The translations under genes and the position numbers were made by a program. Below the pieces are notes generated by a model. The model saw nothing but the letters and a program-made list of their open reading frames with translations. It did not search any database and was not told where the DNA came from. DNA of 64,000 nucleotides, taken from the NCBI GenBank assembly GCA_024305405.1, contig JAKNDB010000087.1:7876501-7940500 (forward strand), read 5' to 3'. This document shows positions 53,776 through 64,000 of the stretch, in pieces. The number at the start of each line of letters is the position of its first letter. Within the stretch, counting starts at the first letter, position 1. The DNA comes from Dirofilaria immitis. Taxonomy: Eukaryota; Nematoda; Chromadorea; Rhabditida; Onchocercidae.

Positions 53776-55930
53776 TCCATAAACAAAAAAGCGAAATGAA
53801 TAATTTTTACGCGCACTTTTCTGCTCACATTCACATCTATTCTTCTGTTGTATTGACAAGCTGTTCACATTCATACTTATATACTTTAAATGTTATTCAT
53901 ATACATATATGCAATCCTACTCATCGTTTCCATAATCCTATCCGTCGTTTACATAGCATTAAACCCAAACCGAACAATCATTTTTTCATTATATTCTTAT
54001 TTTAGTTGAAATAAATGATATCTGTAAATATAGCATTAAAATATTAATACTATATTATAAATATTAAAAAATACAACAAAAAACCAATGTTGATACTACA
54101 TAAAATATTAATAAATTGCTCTCACCTATTTGAAATAACTGCGGCTAATAACTTTTATTTTTATTCAACGTATACGAATAATATATTTCATTATCTCTCT
54201 TTTCTTTTTATACATTACCTATTGCTGTGAATAATAAAAAAGTAACTAAATATATTTACAAAGCATCCAAGTTTTATAGATGTTTAACTTGACTTCCAAA
54301 GCGAGACTTAAAACAAAACCAAAATTGGAGAAGAATTACCCCGCAAAACTTCCAGCAACAAACCCCAGAGAATACTTCCAAGTGCAGCACAACTAAGAAT
54401 GATTATCAGTACTGAGTCGAAATGAAAACAATTATCTCATTTCTTTTTTCTTTCGTTTAGATCTTTCGCATGCACGATCATTTATTACAGTGAGACCTAT
54501 GGCCAAATTCAAATATTTGTGATAATCGAGTCCTAATATTGGCTATTATATTGAGATCTATGGTCGATTCCGACATTTCTTATTATATTAAGACTTATAA
54601 TCAAGTCCAAATATTTGCTATCATCTACGTTAAGTTCGGTACGAAAATTTTTTTGAGCCTTGTTTTTACGTTAACCATCACATGGCAAACTTTCTTATTT
54701 TTGCTACTGAACATTATGCCAGATCTAGTTTTATCGCTTAAAGTCATAAACCATAAATATTATGGGAAGAAATGTAATAGGATGTTTACTAGAAGTTTGT
54801 CATTTGAAAGATCATGTTTCAAGCGATACACATTATATCAGTCTATTCTTTATGTATTTACATAATATCCTTATTACTTAATCTATTACATTCTTCTAGC
54901 TTTGTGAAAGCGTACAATAACATGTCGTCTTTTCATATGTAATAAACCATATATTCATTATTAGAACTTTTTCTTTGGGTATAATGATAATGATAAGCAG
55001 CTGATATTTTTCTCTGATTTTATCGTGAAAATTATTTGCGTATGATTATACTTCCTCCTACAAAAAACCGCAGAATTCTTGGAATTACTGAGAATTATAA
55101 TTAAATTATCTGAAAATTATTGACCGACTAATAGACAAAAAATAGTTTTATAATTTCGTTTCCATTTCCGGATGATCATATATAGAGCACTGTATCATAT
55201 AGGATTACCTATTTATATCATCAAAAATGAAATGACTAAAATTTTGCCCATAGTGTTGAAAACATGTTAAAAATTTTAAATAATATGAAAATTTCATGGA
55301 TTTTAGATGATATCAAAGTTTTTTCAGGCCCTTTAAATTTTTTGATGATTGAAATAGTAAACTTTTTGCCACCTGCTGATATGATGAGAAAAATTAACAT
55401 ATAACATAGAAAATAAGAAATAATGATTCCACTCAATTATTCAGAACATTAAAATTTGATTGAACACATTAATATGGGTAGAAAACAATAAGGAGACACG
55501 ACTTATGTTAAAATATAGGTAGATTCTATTCTGATACTGAAGAATTCTGTATTGATTTTATTTCATTCAATTCATTAAAAAAAAATCAAATGAAAAGCAT
55601 AAACTTTTGATGAAACCATATTCATATTCTCCTTTGCTATGTTAGATTTGAATTTTTTTTTCTTCTCAAGGAGAAATGTCGAAAAAGTTTTTGCAATCAT
55701 TTCAAGCTTATTTTCATGTATACAATTTTCGCAATTTTTTTTCGAAAATACCATGAAATATAATCGGTTTAAAAAGATTCAAACAATATATCATTTTTAA
55801 AGAATCCTTTTTTTAATTACTGGAATCAAAGTATTATATAATACTCGAGCAAACAAAATTATTTCCAAAGCATTATATTTGGAAGAATCTTCAGCAGATT
55901 CACGTCTTGCTACGGTACCGGAAATCAGTG
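53776..55930. other. Intergenic between alanyl-tRNA synthetase and the malic enzyme pseudogene
   Basis: AT-rich sequence holding the presumptive alanyl-tRNA synthetase promoter. At about 54490-54630 there are degenerate repeats of a ~37-bp unit (TGAGACCTATGG, TGAGATCTATGG, TAAGACTTATAA). No supported exon is seen. Confidence 0.5.
54490..54630. repeat. Degenerate ~37-bp tandem repeat
   Basis: Three diverged copies, each starting with TGAGACCTATGG-like sequence and ending in a TTTGTGATAAT-like or TTTCTTATTATAT-like stretch, with a partial copy between the first two. Confidence 0.45.
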
Positions 55931-58900
55931 TCACATATCTCGTTCAGGCCATCGATATAATACACCAATCATTTCATTGCATTTTACTGAATAAATCTGC
56001 GATTGAATATACCTTTCCAAATCTTCCGGTTCAGGATATAATGCCGCTGTCCTATTCTACTAATCGTCAAAATATTTTTCATATAATACAGCATAATCAT
56101 AAATTAGTTTTCTATAAGGACAATCTTTTGATTAGATTTGCAATAATAAGTATCCTAATGATGATAATACTACAATTAATTTAATATTACTATTTAATTG
56201 TTCAGCAAATATCCCAGCGACATTTTCATAAATAATTAATTTGACAATATTATTTAAATTTTCAAGAAATACTCATTATCTTTCTACTAATTTGTGATAA
56301 TAAAAAATTATTCGCTTAAAAATAGATGAAAAAAATTTACATCATAAGGAATTCATATTATATGATGATTAAAAAATTCAAATTCTTCATTCAACAATTC
56401 TGCTCAAATATTAATAATATAATTAAAGAAATATAAAATTAGATTTCAAACATCTACAAATCCCATAGCAATGTTTTGCAATAGCTAATGTTATTTTGAT
56501 CGAACATTCTCAAATACTCTTTAAATTTGAATAAATTTGATCCATTCTAATATCTCCTGCTATCACTATATCTGCTATTTTCCCAAAATTCTCTTATTAT
56601 GAATTCAAAAAGAAAGATATTTCGAGAATACATCTTTTCCTTTCTCCATCTTATTAATTAACGTTGGCCTTTAGTAATTAATAATTTATGAAAAGTTCAG
56701 ATGGGAAAGAAAAAAATGAATAACTTACTCAAGCAGCAATCAAAATAATTCATCATCAATATGACGCACTTCAAACAATGCAACATCTAATGCTACATCA
56801 GGAAATACTACGAATTATTCCTCTGACCTGGTTTGTATAGAAAAAGTTTTGTCGAAAATCTGGAAATGAACTACCACTAGCAAATAGTACTTTATCCTGA
56901 AATAAAATTTGAAATTAAATGAAAACATTTAAAATGAAAACAAGACAAATGAGGAAGAAAAATAAAGTAAAATTATGAAATATTATTACTATTATTATTA
57001 TCATTAATATCAATATTATTATAAAATATCGCTACGATTAAAATGAACTTTAATTTTTTTCATAAAAATCCTAAGATTTTAAAATTCTATTAATGAGAAA
57101 AACTGGAAGAAAAATTTATGAATGTATATGCTTTTTCAGCAGTACATTTAGATTTATTAGATTTAATAGAGCAAAAATGATCGGACTTCATTAATTATTG
57201 ACATTTTTACAATTACTTCCTCCGAAAATGAATCTGGCGTTGTTGATATCCGATTATACCTGTTGGTTTTATTTTCTTAATTTTCTGTAAAAAGTTACGA
57301 GATGATTAATTCAAATATAAAATATAAATTTATCTTTCCTTTCTCCTTTACTTTTAATATTTCAAAACTTCTCAAATTCCCTCTTCCTTTATGCTTCATT
57401 ATAGTGAATATTTAATAAAAAATTCGGTTCACATCAACTTAATTTCTCATAAGTCCCCATATTCATTGCATATAATTTAATTCTCGTTTTTCACTTTTTG
57501 GCTATTGATTATAATCAAACCTTTGCTATTCAACAGATATATTCTTTCATATGTTTCCATTTTTCCTAAACCTTCATGCAAGCTTTCACAAAACTCCTGA
57601 GGAATAAATTATATTCCTTTCCTTGCATATATTTTCATCGTAATTCAATATAGAATGGATCATATAAAAATTCCTGAAAATTTTCAAAATTTTATCTCTT
57701 CCATTGTTATTAGATTATAGTTAATGATACAAAAGAAAAAAATTAAATTTAATATCAAAATATTTATACTTCTTTATTCGTACCAACATTAAGTAGTACG
57801 GGATGACACCATCGTGATTGAACGCCTCCAAGCGCTACATATAAAGCAAGTTTACATAGAGGAATGAATACCCATACTATACGTACCGAGATCAACCAGT
57901 CTACGATTCATTCGCCATTTATTACAACTATTGTCTGAAGCTAATAACATATTTGTTAATTCAAAAAGAAAAAAATATCAATCATATATTCATTGCTGAT
58001 TTAATTTTAAATAAGAATAAAGTAAATTTTTAAAGAGCAAAATTAATAATTTACATATATCAAAAAAATTATCTCTTTTGAAAAATAAATCAAGATTTTG
58101 CTTATATAAAAATTTTAATTTATGAAAAAAATCAAAATTTTATCCGTATATCCTTTACAGGCCAATTATTAAAAATGTGATAAATTTTACTGATACTATT
58201 ATCATTAATTGCAATATAAACACCTCTGCAAATAAATATTTTATCGCATATATTTTCAATATTTTTCTTACCTAATACACATAGATATATTAACTATTAC
58301 TAATCTATTCCACATATTGCTTTATTTCTCCGCTTTCTGTTTTTCTCTTTTTTTTTTTGAAAGATAAAACAATGCAATAAATAAAAATGAAAATATTATG
58401 TTGACGATTAATGTTGCCAAAATTTTGACATGCAAGACCAACAGTTGGCGCATAAATAATTGGCATTAATTCTTTAATATGTTCACAGAGAACGCAATAG
58501 AATAACTTTTCATCACGATTTTACAAATATATTTTAATTATTTTTTGGAAGATAATCAATTAAAATTCAATTTCATTACATATTAATATAATTTAGGATT
58601 GATTAATTTATCAATTTTGTTATCAATTAAATAAACTCTTTTAATTCTTATCAATATGAAAGAAAAGAAGGTAATAATAAAAAGAGATGATAAGAGAAGA
58701 GAGACGAAAGACTGATGAATGTTCGTTTAATAGTTGTAACTAATAGAATTCGATAAAAATAATAACACATCAAAAATATTTTTATCAAGTAATAAAATGT
58801 TAATTTATATATATATATCATAAAATATAACTTATTAAAAGGAATAAATATGCAAAAGAAAATCCTTTTGCTAACTTTTTGAACTATTTTTATTCCTTTG

Positions 58901-59107
58901 AAATATAATTATAGTTGAACGTTAAAAAGTAGAAGAATGATTTAGATACTTGCAAATTGTCCAATTCTATTACCAGGTTAAATTATTTGATTGTTTTCGA
59001 AGCCTTGAAATGATCAAGTAAGCCTGTTATTCTTCGCTAATAAATGCTGCTGATAATAAGTCATGAATGCCAAGATACTGTCGCCCAAATAAACTAAATG
59101 CCATACC
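55931..59107 (-). pseudogene. Malic enzyme pseudogene (decayed tandem copy)
   Basis: Malic enzyme converts malate to pyruvate and CO2 with reduction of NAD(P). Seven minus-strand blocks are collinear with the family: 59107-58950 (GMAFSLFGRQYLGIHDLLSA), ~58520-58400 (LMPIIYAPTVGLACQNFG), 57934-57770 (LALYVALGGVQ, VLLNVGTNKE), 57284-57119 (IKPTGIIG, KCTAEKA), 56896-56729 ([23 protein letters not shown]), ~56530-56440 and 56051-55931 (ALYPEPEDLERYIQSQIYSV, stop TGA). Breaks: an in-frame TAA after AFISEE where the family has a codon, a 1-nt gap in NLT..YIELDNLQ, extra bases around INGE and after DLGTYSMGI, loss of the GLG before DLG, and many frame changes in later blocks. The block with the nucleotide-fold core (FEDF...FNDDIQG and FFGAG in the other copy) was not found. 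These breaks exceed the one-base pattern of neighbouring genes, so real decay is likely. The first and last blocks remain well conserved, so inactivation may be fairly recent. Confidence 0.8.
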
Positions 59108-61476
59108 CAAAATGGTGGAAAACAATTTGATATGAATTTAACAACGACGACAAATTCGAACTGTTTCACATTTTCACGAATCAAAAATCTTATCATATCT
59201 CTTTATCAACAAAGGAATGATAATCATACAAATTCGATTATTATACTACTCCATTTCAATCGATGCTCAAACTACAACATTCTGCTCATGAATACGATTA
59301 ACTAATTTATGAGATATAACTTGCAAAGCAGACTATCTGACTTATAACTAAATTACTAGAATTAAATTGATCGAAATAAGCTATTTTATATTTACGCATT
59401 CAAATTTGAATCCATTTACGTATCTTACTGTATTGTAACGTATTGGTTTGAGTAAATCTATACCTCGAATAGATGGTACCTACCATTCGTTCTTGTCGAT
59501 AGAATTTATAATTCCAAATTTTTATCAGTCAACGATACGACATATTGAAAATGTTTAAGTAATGTTAGAAGAAAGAAAAATTTTTTCATAAATCAAACAG
59601 TAATAATAAATGATAAATTGAATAAGAAGTGATGGAAATGAAATTGGTTAGAATGAGAAAGATTTTACTTTAAACATCGATAAGCATTAAATGATTTCAA
59701 TGAATGTATCATATTAGCAATGGATATTATAAAATTATAAATAAAATTCATAAAAACAAAAATTAGAATTGACTAATAGCAAAGAAAAGAAAAGAAGAAA
59801 AGATCCCTTTAAAAATCATTTTATAACTTAATAGTCTTTTTACTGTCTTTTGATTGCTTTTCATAAAAATCAATAAATAAATGAAAAATTTTTCACCAGA
59901 AAAGTTCGAAAGAAAATTTTAAAAGATGAAAATATCATTTTCGATGACAGAATACTAGAAATATATGAAAGATAACGACATCAATAATATTTAGAAAAAA
60001 GAAATTGATGGTGAAAACCCGCGAGAAATTAGGAATTTTTCTTCAAGAAAAAGAAAATATTATGAATGAATTAAAAAAATACGTTAATATTTTTTTATCA
60101 ATCGTCAACTGTGATAAATTTCTTGTTAATTCTGTACCATTTTAGTATTAGCAAAATCATTTTTTTTCGTAATATTGTGCTAGAATATTATTTTATAATA
60201 TGATTTTATTTATCATAATATTATGCTGAATATTATTTTATTATGATTTTATTTATCATAATATTATGCTGAATATTATTACTGAAATCAATTAAAAATA
60301 ATAATAACATTTGTTAAAAAAATTTTAGCAAGAAAAGAAAAAAGTAGTTTGATAATGCTATAAGTTTTAACATTAATATTATTGATTCAATTTTTCATTT
60401 CCATTAATTAATTGTATGAATTGTTCTGACAGAATGAATGAATAAATCATATCGTAAAAAAGTACGAGGCATACCCTCAACATCTATTAAAATGGGAGAC
60501 AAAACAAAAACATAAATCTATTGAAAAATTTTTGCAATGATACAAAAAAGTGAAATAAGAATTACTGGTTTGAAAATACTGTAAGTGAATTTCTAATAAC
60601 AACTAAATTAATTGCTAGACTTATTTTAATTATCATTTAGTGTTGGTATATATATTTTTTAATCCGAAATGAAAATACATATTAAATATAGCAATAATAA
60701 TTTATGCAAAAAAGATTAATAATTATGAAAAAATTAAATTGTCGACAAACATCTAAATAAATCACAATATTTAGCGTTATATTTTAGCCACTCATATGGA
60801 ATATCGGAAATGAATTTGGTCTTCAATGCTTCAATATTAATTAAACTATTGCTAATGATTAAACTTAGGGATAAGAAGAAAAGAAAAAAAATAATGTTAG
60901 GCTTTTTCGGCTGAAAAAGAAAAGAAATAAGTTTATTTATATTACATAACTGATTATTAGATTAGAAAATATACGAATCCTATCTAATAATGCATATGTG
61001 CAGAGATCAGATATTTATATTATATCTTAGAGTCAAATAATACATATAACATGGAAATTAAATAATCATTATAACATGAAAGTCTGATCTCTCAATTCAC
61101 ATATACAAAATATATATGCATATATATATATATATATTATTATATTTTATCAATATACTATATTTAAATGCGCAAGAAAAATATATGTTTGTTTATTACA
61201 CTTCAATGATAAATTAGAAATGTTCATTAATTGATAATTTTACCTTTTAATATATTTTACTTATGCTTTCGACGGATGAATTTCAGTTTGTTTTAATTTT
61301 TATTAAATTATTTCTATTTTGTTATTTCTTTATTTCGAAAGATTTATCAAAATTTTTGTTCTTTATTAAACAATAAAAGGTAAGAAATTTGATAAGGCGA
61401 AAAAATTTCTGGAAAGAAAAAAGGAATAAATATGTATCATTTCTTGTTCACTTCGTTCTTTTCATAATTGAACTAA
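59108..61476. other. Spacer between the two malic enzyme copies
   Basis: AT-rich. It contains a 43-bp tandem duplication at 60200-60281, a TA run near 61110-61140 and a TTTATT at 61362-61367 (AATAAA on the minus strand), a candidate poly(A) signal for the downstream end of the right-hand malic enzyme. The N-terminal exon(s) of the pseudogene may lie just above 59107 but could not be identified. Confidence 0.5.
60200..60281. repeat. 43-bp tandem duplication
   Basis: ATGATTTTATTTATCATAAT followed by ATTATGCTGAATATTATT occurs at 60200 and again at 60243, almost without mismatch. Confidence 0.85.

Positions 61477-64000
<2,524 letters not shown>

Overview
This is AT-rich eukaryotic nuclear DNA, and the gene content points to a parasitic nematode, most likely spirurid or filarial. 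The reasons are multi-exon genes with GT-AG introns, T-rich 3' splice sites placed close to start codons (candidate spliced-leader sites), poor base composition outside exons, and worm-type proteins. No prokaryotic, viral, tRNA, rRNA or CRISPR feature was found. Exons were read by eye from conserved protein motifs, splice sites and reading phase; no database search was possible.

Layout. On the minus strand at 50-853 lies the 5' end of a tau-tubulin-kinase-like (CK1 superfamily) protein kinase that runs off the left edge. On the plus strand at 3498-4125 is a two-exon secreted protein with a beta/gamma-crystallin-like pattern. On the minus strand from 29211 to 7917 is a D-type cyclin whose cyclin box is interrupted by an intron of about 18 kb (27353-9111). 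That intron holds microsatellites, small tandem duplications, a perfect 18-bp inverted repeat and a few weak plus-strand exon candidates. From about 29.3 to 47.3 kb I see no convincing gene, only repeats, a GC-rich patch and one coding-like fragment. On the minus strand from 53738 to 47320 is a 17-exon mitochondrial-type alanyl-tRNA synthetase. From 59107 to 55931 is a decayed malic enzyme copy, and upstream of it in the same orientation (63745-61477, continuing past the right edge) is a better preserved malic enzyme, so the two form a tandem pair.

The genes are unrelated housekeeping, cell-cycle and metabolic genes and do not form a pathway or operon. The most striking sequence-level signal is that the cyclin D, alanyl-tRNA synthetase and malic enzyme exons carry about eleven reading-frame breaks. 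Every one is repaired by adding a single base, and most lie in A/T homopolymers. This looks like deletion-type consensus error in the assembly rather than decay of three essential genes. The neighbouring malic copy is different: it has stops, multi-base insertions and deletions and lost motifs, and is a real pseudogene. I found no convincing undescribed biological system.
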